Assembly: GCA_003254925.1 (NCBI GenBank) | Contig: QANZ01045227.1 | Coordinates: 301,918-365,917, forward strand | Reading direction: 5' to 3' | DNA length: 64,000 nt | Source: Chamaecrista fasciculata | Lineage: Eukaryota; Streptophyta; Magnoliopsida; Fabales; Fabaceae | In this document: positions 25,413 through 41,513 of the stretch, in pieces | Numbering within the stretch: position 1 is the stretch's first letter | Layout: every line of letters begins with the position of its first letter | Translations under genes and position numbers: made by a program | Notes under the pieces: generated by a model | What the model was told of the DNA's origin: nothing | What the model saw: only the letters and a program-made list of their open reading frames with translations | Database searches by the model: none

Positions 25413-26210
25413 ACCACTCCATGCCTTATCTTATCTATATAATCTAATTACATTAGTAAAATGCTCATTTTAATAGAACAAAAGGAAAACTATAGTTTCA
25501 TTTAGATTTTAGATGTGATTATGAATTAATCAACCTGGCATGTGAGTCATTTTGTGTACACATCACTTTATCAATTTAGACCAAAACTCTAAGCAACAAC
25601 AACAACACATCAATCCACAGACTAACAAATCAAGCGTTCGCAAAAGAAAAAAAAATGGAAGCTTGTTTGTATTGAAAGAAATGGAAAGAACAGAAAGGGC
25701 GGTGATCACAATTATTCACATGGTTTAGGTACTCTTGAGTGATGAGTCATGACCATATTACATGCCAATGGCTCCATCATTATCTTCTCTCCTCAATTTT
25801 CTTCATCAACATTCCTTTGCTTCTAACGGTCTCCGTGTCATAAGGGTCATACTGCCCTCTAATTGGACGCCTCCCCTCAAGAATGGATACTTCTTGCTTT
25901 GCAATTGCTTGCCTTCCTCCAAAAGCACACACACACACACACTCTCTCTCTCTCTATAGCACATCATGTTCATACATGATACAACGCCTTTTGCCCACTA
26001 ATCTTTGCCGCTACACTACTCCATGTTCTGTCATCTACATCACTGTCACACTCTTCTTGGTTTCATATTTACAATTACACAGAATTCTTACATACCCATA
26101 TCATTGTTATTCAACTTTCAATCTTGATTCTCTCCCTTTCCTTTTTAATTTTTCCATCTGGGGTTCCTTCTTTTTGTCATTTTTCTCCATAAAGGTGTCA
26201 ATTGGGTAGT

Positions 26211-26218
26211 TATAAATA
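26211..26218 (+). promoter_or_regulatory. TATA box of the subtilase gene
   Basis: TATAAATA lies 88 bases before the ATG at 26306. That leaves room for a 5' leader of about 60 bases, a normal plant arrangement. Confidence 0.55.
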
Positions 26219-26305
26219 ATGGCTCTGCTTCTTTGCTTCGTCCTGTGACTAACAGTATATACGTTCCACGCTGCTTTTAACCCAACCCTGCGATTTTCTT
26301 CCACC

Positions 26306-30364
<4,059 letters not shown>

Positions 30365-31327
30365 CATTGACTGAACATTTACATTAGAACTCCATAGGTC
30401 CTAAAACAACATTCATCCTAAAATATTGATGCAAAAGCATAGTTACATATATAGCAAATACCAAAACAGAATATGAAGTTGATGAATGATATACTGATCT
30501 GTTTAAAACTTCTCTCAAGTCTCAACTAAAATTTAACGTAATGTCAACATCTTTGCCAATAAACCCATTTTGATCAACACTGTAAACTACAAGATGATGA
30601 CAAGCTCGAACATGGTGATAGTAGAAATGATCCGCTTGGAAACTCCTTCTCGAAGCTATGGCAGTTATGGCCAAACCCAATTTTAAAAACTAGATGATTC
30701 ATAAACTTCTGTTACACATGTGCCTACCAGTATTTTGACGTCAAATTAAACATCATATTTACGCGCTTGGTTAACTCACCAAGCCACATGCAAACGTATC
30801 CTTCATAGATATTTGGAGACGATGAACAAATTGAACTATAACATCATAAATTTATTCTTTAAGGATTTACAATATTGCATAAAATGCATCATGTGCTTCA
30901 ACTATTTTCACTAGGAGCTTTGGGTCACCCTCCCATCCTCCGGTCAGTTTTGACAGTCAACTTTGAAGTCCCGTTAAGCCTCAAAACCATCATCCATGCC
31001 CCCCAAGAAAAAGAAAACAAAACAGTCACTCACTCTCTGAGAATTAGCAGTAGATAACATAATAGGAATCTATATATATGACTACAGATATAACAGGATC
31101 AAATTAATCCTATCTGGGAACAAGACACCAGCGATAAAGAAGCTGAACCTTACATATAAAACTTAGCAGATTTTGACAAAAGTATTTTTTTTACCCATCA
31201 ATATCTAAAGAGCTATACAAAGCAGTGAAACATTGACTTCTATTTTAGTCATTATGTAACAAGAAAAGGTTTCTTGTTCAGAATATGGAAAGACAGAGAG
31301 GTTCTAGATAATTGCAAAATGTAAACC
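30365..31327. other. Convergent spacer, subtilase and coiled-coil gene 3' ends
   Basis: Holds the subtilase 3' untranslated region and that of the minus-strand gene at 31328. I see no further gene or clear repeat. Confidence 0.55.
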
Positions 31328-31759
31328 CTAAGACTGCATCTCTGAAGGATCCACAAGGCCTTCCAACACAACAAGCTGATCTAACAGTGCAAGCTTCTCG
31401 TCTTCAAGGGTCTTTACCTCAGTTTCAACCTCTCTTAGCTCTTTCCCTAATGCAAAGCTCTCATCTTCCAGCAACAGATACTTTCGCCTCAATGCTCGGT
31501 ACTCGTTTCCAGCAGTAGAAGAGTCTGGCAATGAATCTGAGTTTGACCCATCTGGTTTCTGAAAAGGAGGTGACACTTCAGTCATCAAGTTTCTCTTGGA
31601 ACCCTTGTGTCCAGATTTTACTGGCCGAGATGCCTGTAGCTCTTCATTGACATTATTCCCTTGCAACTGAAATAAAGAGGCTCTCTGATTTGAGCTTTTC
31701 TTCTTTCGTGGTTTAGCATTCAAGATTTCCTCCGACAATGGAATCCTCGGATCTTGCAT
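31328..31759 (-). CDS. Small coiled-coil protein of unknown function
   Basis: A single coding exon of 143 codons from ATG at 31759. The N-terminal half is polar and basic (AKPRKKKSSNQR, possible nuclear targeting). Residues about 85-138 form a clear heptad pattern (YRALRRKYLLLEDESFALGK, VETEVKTLEDEKLALLDQ), so a coiled coil is likely. I do not recognise the family. A 5' untranslated intron is likely: a donor CTGCAG|GTATTTTC on the minus strand near 32079 and an acceptor TTTGTAG just before 31775. Base composition and strand bias fit a real gene better than a chance frame, and the opposite-strand frame is shorter and broken. Confidence 0.7.
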   Translation of the reverse strand: MQDPRIPLSEEILNAKPRKKKSSNQRASLFQLQGNNVNEELQASRPVKSGHKGSKRNLMTEVSPPFQKPDGSNSDSLPDSSTAGNEYRALRRKYLLLEDESFALGKELREVETEVKTLEDEKLALLDQLVVLEGLVDPSEMQS

Positions 31760-33858
31760 TTCTCACCAGTACTTACTACAAACTCAGACAAAAACGGAAA
31801 ATTATCGTCCGAACAATTTCAATATTCAATTTCTAACCCTAAATTAAACTCAAATGCCCTCTAATTGTATAAAAACAATCACAGAAATCTCATCAAAACC
31901 AACAGTTGCATCATAAATTGTACCAGCCCTATTCAAAAAGGGGGGGAAGTCCCCTCGTTCCAAGAACAATCAAAATCATCGAAGCTACGAGATAAATTAT
32001 AGACAAGTATAATCCGCAACTGAATTCATACTTATAAAATGAGGGAAAGGAACGAGAATCAAAGATGAAGAAAATACCTGCAGAATACGAAGCGATCAAA
32101 GATTTGGCATGAGAAGGAATTAGGTCATCTTCAGGGTGGTTCTATACAGAGAATTAGAATCGTAGTGGGTTTGGTTGGCACCAGAACTTTTCTCTAATGG
32201 CGTAAACTAACCAAACAAAACGGACTCAGAAATTGGGACCAGAGTGGCATCAAGCAGTAAAACGATGTGATCACGATGGGCAATTTCGTCCTTTCAAGCC
32301 AGTTGTAATTTCTCTTTTTATTTTTTTTTTATTTTTATAAAACAGAACTTATATTTGTTTCAATTTTTTAGATACCATAATTAGTCATTACGCTCAAAAA
32401 CAAAAATGACTTGTCCTCTTAAGTAATAAAATTTTATTTTTAAAAAACATGACGTTTGTAATTACTGGTATAACATATCTATATCTATATTATTATCCTT
32501 AACTTTGAAGTTTTTTAGCAGTATAAATCATAAGATATAATATACTTTCAGTTTCAGGAAAAAAAAATGATATAATATACTATTATTTAATACTTTTTTT
32601 ATAGTAGAATGAAGTTACTTATTAAATTTTATTAAAATATAATTTGTGAAACAAATTATCAGAATATCTTAAAAATCATGTAATATAATATAGATAATTA
32701 AATTAAATTTAGAATTTCGAAAAAGCTTAAAGACATTTACGTATATATATATATTTTTTTTTGATACGCCAAGAAATAATTATAAAAGGAGATCAGAAAA
32801 AATTACATAAAATTTATCTCTAATGGTTCGGAAGCCAACTAAAAAGCTCCTTGGAGAGCGCCGCCGGGACATGGTAAACCTTCAAGTCGACATGGGAAAG
32901 AAGGTTTTTGATGTCCGTAGTAACTATCAATGTTAGTAACTATCATGTCACTAAAAAATTATCTAACATGTTAGTAACTATCAATGTTTCAATAAAATGA
33001 GTTGATTTTGAATAATTGAATTGAGAGATAAGCGCTAAGCCGCTAAATATACTCACACTTCTTTTTTTTGGTCTGAATATTACAACTTGGCAGTGTATTT
33101 TACTATATTGTATGCCAGCGACGTTAATTGCCGTCAGCAATGTGATAAATTATTTATTTATCTTATATTATATTATTTATATGGCTCCACTCCTTTCTGG
33201 TCGTCCATATTTAAAACTATAGTCTATGAAATTAAAAATAAGAGAAAATTTACTATTTGGTCTCTCTTTCTTTACTAAGTTAACAATTTAGTCCTTTATT
33301 TATTTTACATACATATTTGCGTCGCAAAGCCCCTAGTTTATTTATATGATGATCACGTGATGAATAAATTAATATTCAATTTTTATTTATTTAGAAGTTA
33401 ATATTCAATTTTCTTATACAGTTAATATTCACCGTAAAACAATAAATTATAAAGTAAAAAAATTAACAGAAATTTAAATAAATTTTTATTGAAAGTGCAT
33501 TATGCGAAGAAAGACATCTAAGGAAAGATGATTTTTATGATGTATGAGAACAATAAACAATTGTTAAGATGAGTAGAAAATAAATTCTGCAACTATTGAC
33601 CATATCCTTATCTTGGTAAAATCTCATAGTGTTGTTGATTTTTACGTTGGCTAATTAAGATGAAACACTTGAGGCACCAGAAAAAAAAAATGAAGCTTAC
33701 TCGACTTATGAATGTTTTTCCATATCTTCATGGTGAAGGAAATTAATATTCAAATTCAATGATATTTGATAGCTCAAAAATCACAATAAATTTATAAGGC
33801 ATTGAGATTTATGCATATGATGTTAAATGATAAATTATACATGTTAAAATTTAATTAA
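31760..33858. other. 5' leader region and AT-rich intergenic DNA
   Basis: 31775-32160 probably holds the leader exons and intron of the coiled-coil gene. Beyond that lie AT-rich sequence, the 3' tail of a minus-strand LINE (32754-32915), three near-copies of GTTAGTAACTATCA around 32920-32990, and words shared with Helitron-like ends near 33180. No gene. Confidence 0.55.
32754..32915 (-). mobile_element. Probable 3' tail of a LINE, minus strand
   Basis: Reading the minus strand, sequence ending in GGCGTATC runs straight into an A-tract (T-run at 32754-32762). This resembles the 3' end of plant L1-type LINEs. The 5' limit is uncertain and no target duplication was found. Confidence 0.4.
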
Positions 33859-34962
33859 GACCCTCTCCAACCAAATCCTTGCTATGCCTACTTCCCACAC
33901 GGGTATCGAAGATAGAATTGTCTGGACCAAGAATAACAGAGGAAAGTATTCTGTCCGAGACGCCTATGCACTCGATCTTCATAATCATTCCAACACTCAT
34001 CCAAATTTCCCTTGGAAGCTTTTCTGGAAAACTCCGGGCCTCCCTAAGGTGAAGCTTTTTGGATGGAAATGTATTCATAATGCTCTTCCACTGGGGGGTA
34101 ACCTGCTAAAGAAACACTTTAACATTGACGGCAACTGCGCTTTTGGTTGCCAAACTATAGAGGATGACGACCATCTCTTCTTAGATTGCCCTCTTACAAG
34201 GGCCGCTTGGTTTGGCTCTCCAATGGCAATCAAAAGTGATTCCATTGTGCACCTTGGCCTTAAAAACTGGCTTACCTCAATGTTCCTCGGCGTGTGTCAA
34301 GGCAACCTCGACCAAAAGGTGTTTATGAACATTCTCACTTTTGCTTGGTTAATTTATAACCACAGAAACAAAGTGCGCTTCCAAGGAGCAACGCCAATGC
34401 ATGAAGACATCATCAAAAGTTGGCAGGATTTCCAAATATATAGTACACAAGCGTCCATGTTTCCCAGATCCATCCATTACAATACCCGAGATGGCCTTCG
34501 GACTCCTAGCCAACTCCAGCATAACCCAAATACCAGATATTTTTGTGCCTGGCACAAAAATAAACACAAGAAGAAAAATATTGCAGGGTTTTTTCATTTT
34601 GACAACAACATCCCGGTGCTCGACTCCTATCTCTGTGAAGCATCCACCAAACCTGTGCTCACCACTGCTCTCACTGGAACCAGACGGACGCTCGAGATTC
34701 TTGCCTCACAAGGTGTCCAGGACATCACCATTCTACTCCCAAAACCCCTTTTTAACAGGGACAAGCCGGCTGGAATGCACTATGATCAAGAACTTATCAT
34801 GCTCGACATCGAGAATCTTGCCCATCAACCAAACCGGCGATGGCAACTGGTGCAATGCCCAAACCACCTTCACCTAACGGAATTCTTCCCTACGATTGTT
34901 GATTTTCTTTTTGGTTTTTTCTGTTTTTTGTAATCTAGGCCTTGTCTTATTTCAAAAAAAAA
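33859..34962 (+). mobile_element. 5'-truncated L1-type LINE
   Basis: A 1.1-kb insertion ending in a short poly(A) tract. It is flanked by an identical 20-base target duplication, ACATGTTAAAATTTAATTAA (33839-33858 and 34963-34982), the mark of target-primed reverse transcription. Only the last part of ORF2 was copied. Perfect flanks and a long open frame suggest a recent event. Confidence 0.9.
33884..34933 (+). CDS. LINE ORF2 C-terminal fragment with zf-RVT domain
   Basis: 349 codons open from 33884; the same frame is open back to the insertion edge at 33860 (TLSNQILAMP). The first 120 residues are the reverse-transcriptase-associated zinc-binding region: WTKNNRGKYSVRDAY, LFWKTPGLPKVKLFGWK, CAFGCQTIEDDDHLFLDC with the conserved Cys/His pattern. 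The reverse transcriptase and endonuclease parts are absent because the copy is truncated. The rest is the variable C-terminal tail of plant LINEs. It cannot move by itself and is unlikely to be a host gene. Confidence 0.85.
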   Translation: MPTSHTGIEDRIVWTKNNRGKYSVRDAYALDLHNHSNTHPNFPWKLFWKTPGLPKVKLFGWKCIHNALPLGGNLLKKHFNIDGNCAFGCQTIEDDDHLFLDCPLTRAAWFGSPMAIKSDSIVHLGLKNWLTSMFLGVCQGNLDQKVFMNILTFAWLIYNHRNKVRFQGATPMHEDIIKSWQDFQIYSTQASMFPRSIHYNTRDGLRTPSQLQHNPNTRYFCAWHKNKHKKKNIAGFFHFDNNIPVLDSYLCEASTKPVLTTALTGTRRTLEILASQGVQDITILLPKPLFNRDKPAGMHYDQELIMLDIENLAHQPNRRWQLVQCPNHLHLTEFFPTIVDFLFGFFCFL

Positions 34963-34982
34963 ACATGTTAAAATTTAATTAA

Positions 34983-37564
34983 AAATAAAAAATCTCACAA
35001 TTAATTAGTTGCGTTGACATGTATTTTTTTTTGGAGGGTGTGAGGGATGAAGACATGTAATGTTTTATACAGTGCTTCTTAATTCTTAATTTTTGGATGA
35101 ACATTACACCTCATTTTCATGAACCTCTACCTTACTTGTCATATTTAATAGGTATAGATAAGATTAAGGGATAATTAGTATGATTAATAATTTCATATGT
35201 ATTATTCTTTTTATATACGACATGTATTTGGTGTATATTTAAACTTTGAATTTATGCATTTTAAATTAGCACCTAACCTTTTTGCTTTTGACTAGCTTTT
35301 CATTATCTGTAAAGGACGTATCACCTCAGGCCTTATTACATTACTTGTTGTTATTATTATTATTGTTTTTGTTCTTATAATTATTATAATACAGTGAAGA
35401 CCATTGCGTATTTTGTATTCTCATGGTTTGCACACTCTAAAATTGCCACCCATGACACATAAATGATTGTTAAAGTTCTTAATAAATCAAGTAGGAGCTA
35501 CTTTAAAATTAAGAAGCATTCATGCCAATTGCCAAATGCTTTTGCACATTAATTTACGGAAACAATTATGCTAGTGATTTTATTAATTTAAAGAATAAAA
35601 TACTTTTTAATGTACTGCAATTTGATGTTTTTATGACTAGAATATATGTATTTAATCAGTAAGTTTAATTGTACTTTATGATTTAGATTTACAATTTTTT
35701 TACATAAAAAGAATATGTCACGTAATTTATTTAATTTACACATGTATACTTAAGTAATCCCGTTACCTCATTTTCGATCCGTTATCCGAACTTTTTGGTT
35801 TATCAAATTAAAGTTCAAACAAAATGTCATACCCAATGAAATAGACAATATGTTGCAGTAAAATAAAGCAGTGACTTAAATAATGAGCGTGGGCTAAAAA
35901 TTTGATAAAATATTTATAATTATAATTTAAGAATATTGTGAACAAAATAATTATTATAATTACTTTTAATTTTGTGAGCATTTCTCTGCTGATTTCGAAC
36001 GTTTATAATAAAATACTCAATATATGTTAATTCATACAAATTTGTTTTATCATAGAAATATAATAAGAAGTAATTACGCAACCCATATGAGTACATATTT
36101 CTAATTGACTATGAGGCCAAAGTAAAGGTCAAAATAGCTAAATGGATCTGATTTGATAATCGGAGACGGAGTACATTGTCTTTATTGAACAAAACAAGAT
36201 TCGCACATGTAATACTCTCTCTCAATTTCTACTTGCTACATAAAATAAATTACCTATATTCTTTTTATATTGAACCATTAAATTTAATATACACAAAATT
36301 AACAAGTGGGTGTACACAAATTATAAAGCTGATGAGAATTATTAAAAAAAAATTGTCATAATCCCTTAAAAATCATATAAATCACTGACCTCGGGGTAAA
36401 ATGATCTAAGGATCTAACTTTTTCTTAAGTTATTCAAAGATGATAGATAAGAGCTCGTTTGGATAAGCTTTTTTTTTATCTAATAAGCACTTTTTTAATT
36501 AAAAATTTATAAACATAAAATCTTGTTTGGATAAATTTTTAAGAAAAAAAGAAGTTACAAAAAAGTTAAAATATAGCTTTTTTTAAGAAGTTCAATTTTG
36601 TAGCTTTTACTTAAAGCACTTGAAAAAGTTATTCTTTTGGTTCATTTTATTAATTAAAAGTACTTTTGTCATTTTATATCCAAACAACTTTGATAATTAA
36701 AAATACTAGTGCTTCACTTAAAAGACCTTTTAAAAAAGTTTGATAAATAAAATTCTTTTTTCACAAGTTTATCCAAACGGGCTCGACAATTTCAACTTTT
36801 AAGGAGATTTATAGGTTTAAACTTGAAAGAGTATTTCATATAGTCTAAACTACTTCAAAAAAATAAAGTAAACAAAATAATTGATGCATTCCTATTGTAT
36901 ATTACAAGAATTAAACAGATCATATTCATAACTTCATATCATCATATGCATAAAAGTAAAAGACATTCCTCTTCTTTTTATTCATATTTCAAGACAATTT
37001 AAGCAAGTCTCATTCTTGTGTTCTCTTCTTTTATAATAAGAAATACCAAAAAGTAAAAAATATTCTGGGCTGCATTTGAAGTTGCAGCTGAACCCAAAAA
37101 GCTGTTTATGTATTTGAATTAATCAACATTAGGAAATAATAATCCACTTGTAATATCAAATATAGGCAATTCTACAAAAAAAACAGAACATATAAAACTA
37201 ATCAAAGATGCACACCAAAAGTTGCACTTGGGAGTTGGGAAAAAAGAAAAGAAATTTCAATTTTGCAACGGAAGCTTCGTCGTCAAAACTGAAAAGGCAA
37301 AAATTTGTTTCTTCAAACACAGAATATTGGTCCAAATTAAAGAGATCATCATGGTTTATATGATTATATTTTATAAAAGAAAATAAAACAAATGAAAATA
37401 CATTTTGGACTGCCCTGGTCAAATATAATATGTTATAATCCCGATTTCAGAAAGCATCATTTCCGTTTCAATTCTCAGTTATCTCCATATCATTTCCTTC
37501 TTTCCTCCTTTCCAATGTCGCAGCAGTAAAAGCCGCCACTAGTGACCACTCCCAGAAACAGAAG
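34983..37564. other. AT-rich intergenic DNA upstream of the lectin kinase
   Basis: Apart from the MITE at 36451-36784 I see no gene. The last 500 bases should contain the kinase promoter; I could not pick a TATA box with confidence. Confidence 0.5.
36451..36784. mobile_element. MITE with GAGCYCGTTTGGATAA ends
   Basis: The left end GAGCTCGTTTGGATAAGC and right end GTTTATCCAAACGGGCTC are inverted. The arms contain mirrored AAAAAGT and ACTTTTT runs. No clear target duplication remains, so the superfamily is unsettled (hAT-like or PIF-like wording). Confidence 0.55.
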
Positions 37565-40500
37565 ATGGGTCCACCGTCGTCGTCGTTTCTTTCCGTCGCC
37601 GCCGTCTTCGTCATCGGCATTCTCCTGCTGTTCCCGGCGGCGACTTCTCAAGCCGATATTCTGAAAACAGAGAACCACGTTTTGGGCCCATTCGACCCCT
37701 CCTCCGATTACCAATCCTTACACGTCATATCTCCGGCGTCCATCAACTACGGCGCTCTCCAAATCACACCCGACACCGCCGGCAACGTCACCCTCACCAA
37801 CAACTCCGGCCGCGTCTTCTTCCCTAAACCCTTCAAACTCTGGGACGACGGCGATAACAACGCCAAGCTCGCTTCCTTCAACACTTCCTTCCTCGTTAAC
37901 GTCTTCCGCATCAACAACGCCACTCCCGGCGAAGGCCTCGCTTTCGTCATCGCTCCCTCTCTCGACATTCCGGCGAACAGCTTCGGCCAATTCCTCGGCC
38001 TCACGAACTCATCCGCCGACGGCGACCCCGAAAATCACTTCGTCGCCGTCGAGCTCGACACCGTGAAGCAGGACTTCGACCCCGACGATAACCACATCGG
38101 ACTCGACATTAACAGTGTACGGTCTAAGGTGAATGTCTCCCTTTCGCAATTCGGGTTTGAAATCGCTCCGAACGGCACTGTGTATTACGCTCTCTGGGTG
38201 GAATACGACGGTGCACGCAAGGTGCTCGACGTATTTATGGCGTCTCAGGCTGACAAAAATGCAGCCATTGTAGCGAAACCAACGAAGCCTGTGATGAGCT
38301 CAGATCTCGATCTCAGTACAATTGTGAAACAGAGTTCTTACTTTGGGTTCTCTGCTTCGACTGGAACCACATTTGAGTTGAACTGCGTTCTGAGATGGAA
38401 CATCACGGTGGAGACTTTTCCCGGCGACGGGAAATCGGGGAGGATGTTGAAAATTGGTATTGGAATTGGCGTGCCCGTGGTGGTTTTGATTCTGGTGGGA
38501 TTTTCTGTGTTGGGTTATTATTTGGTGAGGAAGAAGAAGGCGAATAAGGCTTCGGATTCTATACTTATGGGGACTTTAAAGAGTCTTCCTGGGATGCCGA
38601 GGGAGTTTTCGTTCAAGGAATTGAAGAAGGCGACGAATAATTTTGATGAGAGGAAGAAGCTTGGACAAGGTGGTTTTGGTGTTGTTTACAGAGGGACTCT
38701 GGTGAAGGAGGATTTGGAAGTTGCTGTGAAGAAATTTTCGAGGGATAGTATGAAGGGCAAAGACGATTTTCTGGCTGAGCTCACCATTATTAACCGACTC
38801 CGTCATAAACATCTCGTCCGATTATTGGGTAACATTCTTCTCTTTCCTCATTTTACAATTACTTTCGATCGGTTCATTAATTTATCTGAGTTCAATTTTG
38901 AATTAAAAGTTTTAGAGGAGTAAATAGACACCATTAATGATGCTTCCAACATTCGGTTTGCTCATTTAGTTCTGCCATCTTCTGGTTATGCTTCATCCAA
39001 ATTCCAAACCTGACATAGATTGATACATAGATAGATAGATAGATGCCTTTTCAGCCTGTTATTGTTTCTTTTCCGTTTTTTTTTTTCAACTTTTAAATAT
39101 TCGTTGATCTTCTTCGAAAGATGGTTCCTCGAAGCTACCTAACTTGAGTCCAGGCAGACATTAGACCAATCCTTATTCCTTCACCCATAATAATCTTGAT
39201 ACACCAAGAATTAAAGTTTAATTTTATTAATTTGTTTATGTCGTAGTCAGAACCGTCTTGCCGGCCGGTGTTTCCGCTAGTCTTCTTATTCTATAATATC
39301 ATAATCTATTTATTAATCTTCATCCTAATGATGTAATGCAAATCCATATAGATATACAGCATTCCTTAACTTACAAGCACTGCTAAATTGCTAATTCCCT
39401 GGTCAATGCTATTAGTTTATATTTTATACCCAACTGCCTCTTGGAGACAGTATTGCTCTCAATATATAACTATATGAGTTTTGTTAACTACTGCTTTGAA
39501 AAAGATATCAAGTTCCGGAGATTAGAGAAATAAATAATTTTTTTAAAAAAACTAGTCGTTTGTATTAAACTAATTATTTTATCTTTTGAAAACAAATTCT
39601 GAACTTATTTAAATTTATGAAAATTAATTTTTTAATCAAACATATACTTAAAGACAGACAATATTATTAATAGGACAAATATTAACAAATTTCTTTTTAA
39701 AATCTCTGGTTTCCCCACTATTCAAAGTAATTTAGTATTTTCCAAATTAGAACATTGATTAGCATGACCCATATTATATTTTTATGATTATCCTAGGGGT
39801 GTTCAAACTTCGGTTTGGATCGGTTTTGACATTTTTTTTCAACCGAACCGAACAAATTGGATGACAACTAAAGCCATCCAATCAATCCAGTCATTTTAGG
39901 TCAACCGAACCAATCCAAACCGACTTTAATCGGTTTGGATTGGATCGGTTAATCGGTTTTCTATATATTCATTAAGTTAAAAATCTAAAAAATACAAAAT
40001 ATATAAAAATCTAGAAAATATAAGAAAAGATTAGAAACTGTAAATTGTGATGAAGGATAAAGATTGAAGATGAAGTGATGAAGGAAGAATGAAGTGTAAA
40101 ATTATGAATTGTGAAATAAAAAGTGACTAAATTTGAGTGTGAGGGACGACTAAATAAGGGAAAATAAAAAATGAAGAAATTAAGTTTAGAGATAGGGATG
40201 TATTTTATTTAATATAATATAAATAATATTTAATTAAATAATTAATATAGTTCGGTTTGGTTCGGTCGGTTTTTTGTTTTCAAAACCATCCGAACCGAAC
40301 TAATCGGTTTTCATCATTTTCAATCCAATTCAACCAATTAGATGATTGGTTTTGGTCGGTTTTGATCGGTTTGGATTGGATTGATCGGTTGAGTTTGGAT
40401 TGGATTGGATTTGAACAGCCCTAGATTATCCTCATGTACGTTAAGTATATTAAACAAACAACAAAGAAAAAGACAATAATGTGTGGCATGACAGAAGAAT

Positions 40501-41513
40501 ATTTGGTAGCATATATAGTTGTTAGCTACTTAATTGTTAGAGTTATTATATATATATATCTAATTCAATACTAATTAGATCGATCATGTGAAGTAAAACA
40601 TGTAAACTCAATATCTATATGTTACTGATTAATTAATTATATAATCCATGTTCCAACAGGATGGTGCCACAAGAAGGGTGTCCTACTATTGGTATACGAG
40701 TACATGCCCAACGGTAGCTTAGACAAACACCTTTTCTGCGACGAAAATAGTAATAACAATAGCAACAATAATAATAATACTCTGAGTTGGAAGCTAAGAT
40801 ACAAGATCATCACAGGCGTGGCTTCGGCGTTGCATTACCTCCACAATGAGTACGACCAAACCGTGGTTCACCGAGACCTGAAGGCCAGCAACATCATGCT
40901 GGACTCCCACTTCAACGCCCGCCTAGGCGACTTCGGCCTCGCCCGGGCCCTCGACAACGAGAAAACCTCCTACGCCGATCACCTTGACGCCGGCGGAGTC
41001 CCCGGCACCGTGGGCTACATTGCCCCGGAGTGCTTCCATACCGGCAAGGCCACCCGTGAGTCTGATGTCTACGGCCTCGGCGCCGTCCTTTTAGAGGTGG
41101 CCTGTGGGAAGAGACCATGGACCAAGGTGGCGGCTTACCAGTTCTTGGTGGATTGGGTGTGGTCGCTTCATAGGGAAGGAAGGATTTTGGAGGCAGTGGA
41201 TGTGTCTATTGGTGGGGATGATTTTGTGAGTGAAGAAGCAGAGAGGGTATTGAAATTGGGATTGGCTTGTTCTCATCCTGTGGCTTCGGAGAGGCCTAAG
41301 ATGGAGAGTGTGGTTCAGATTCTGTCTGCTTCTGTTGCTGTGCCTTATGTGCCTCCCTTTAAGCCTTCTTTTGTGTGGCCTGCCGTTGATCTTGGAAGCT
41401 TTGCCACTGATATTCTTGACCAAACTAGTGCTACCACCACCCCAACCACAGCCACCACCACCACTCACTCCACGTCGTTTAATTACTTTGGTAACTCACC
41501 ATCACCACTCTAG
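37565..41513 (+). CDS. L-type lectin-domain receptor kinase (S.5-like)
   Basis: Two exons, 37565-38828 and 40660-41513, sum to 2118 bases, 705 residues. The junction rebuilds RLLG|WCHKKGVLLLVYEY, the family consensus. Order: signal peptide (about 1-29), legume-lectin ectodomain (VAVELDTVKQDFDPDDNHIG carries the metal-binding Asp/Asn set), transmembrane helix about 296-321, then a Ser/Thr kinase. Kinase marks are the glycine loop LGQGGFG (about 365), VAVKK, HRDLKASN (about 491), DFG (about 512), GTVGYIAPE and DVYGLGAVLLEV, so the kinase should be active. It is a plasma-membrane receptor kinase, probably in defence or pollen signalling. The S.5 assignment rests on MPREFSFKELKKATNNFD and ELTIINRLRHKHLVRLLG. 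Many L-type lectin kinases have no intron; this one has 1831 bases, about a third of it a hAT MITE. Confidence 0.9.
39240..39440 (+). repeat. Dispersed repeat shared with 53150-53570
   Basis: GTCAGAACCGTCTTGCCGGC then GGTGTTTCCGCTAGTCTT and TTCCCTGGTCAATGCTATTA recur in the same order in the spacer after the SCPL gene (AATCAGAACCATGTTGCCGG ... TTCCCTGGTCAATGTTCATT). Its class is unknown; no ends were found. Confidence 0.5.
39794..40423. mobile_element. hAT-type MITE in the lectin kinase intron
   Basis: Ends TAGGGGTGTTCAAA and TTTGAACAGCCCTA are inverted. Identical 8-bp duplications GATTATCC (39786-39793 and 40424-40431) flank it, which is the hAT pattern. The subterminal zones are packed with CGGTTTGGAT, AACCGAACC and related words. 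At 630 bases it has no transposase, so it is non-autonomous. Confidence 0.9.

Larger units (their letters stand above)
22570..26305. other. Intergenic region upstream of the subtilase gene
   Basis: No gene seen. It contains a MULE-type MITE (24030-24459), a 100-base tandem duplication (25217-25412), an AC microsatellite beside a CT run near 25926-25956, and the subtilase promoter. Confidence 0.6.

Noticed and set aside
31312-31518. Plus-strand frame opposite the coiled-coil gene
   Set aside because: Shorter, Ser/Gln-rich, no start context; it is the antisense of a better minus-strand frame.
37490-37714. Minus-strand frame opposite the lectin kinase start
   Set aside because: It is a shadow of the GC-rich coding exon, with Arg/Gly-rich composition.
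38829-38923. Lectin kinase exon 1 reading on to a stop at 38923
   Set aside because: The frame leaves the kinase consensus at a GTAACA donor, and the consensus resumes exactly at the acceptor before 40660. The extension is intron.
40912-41468. Minus-strand frames opposite kinase exon 2
   Set aside because: They are antisense shadows of a well-conserved kinase domain.
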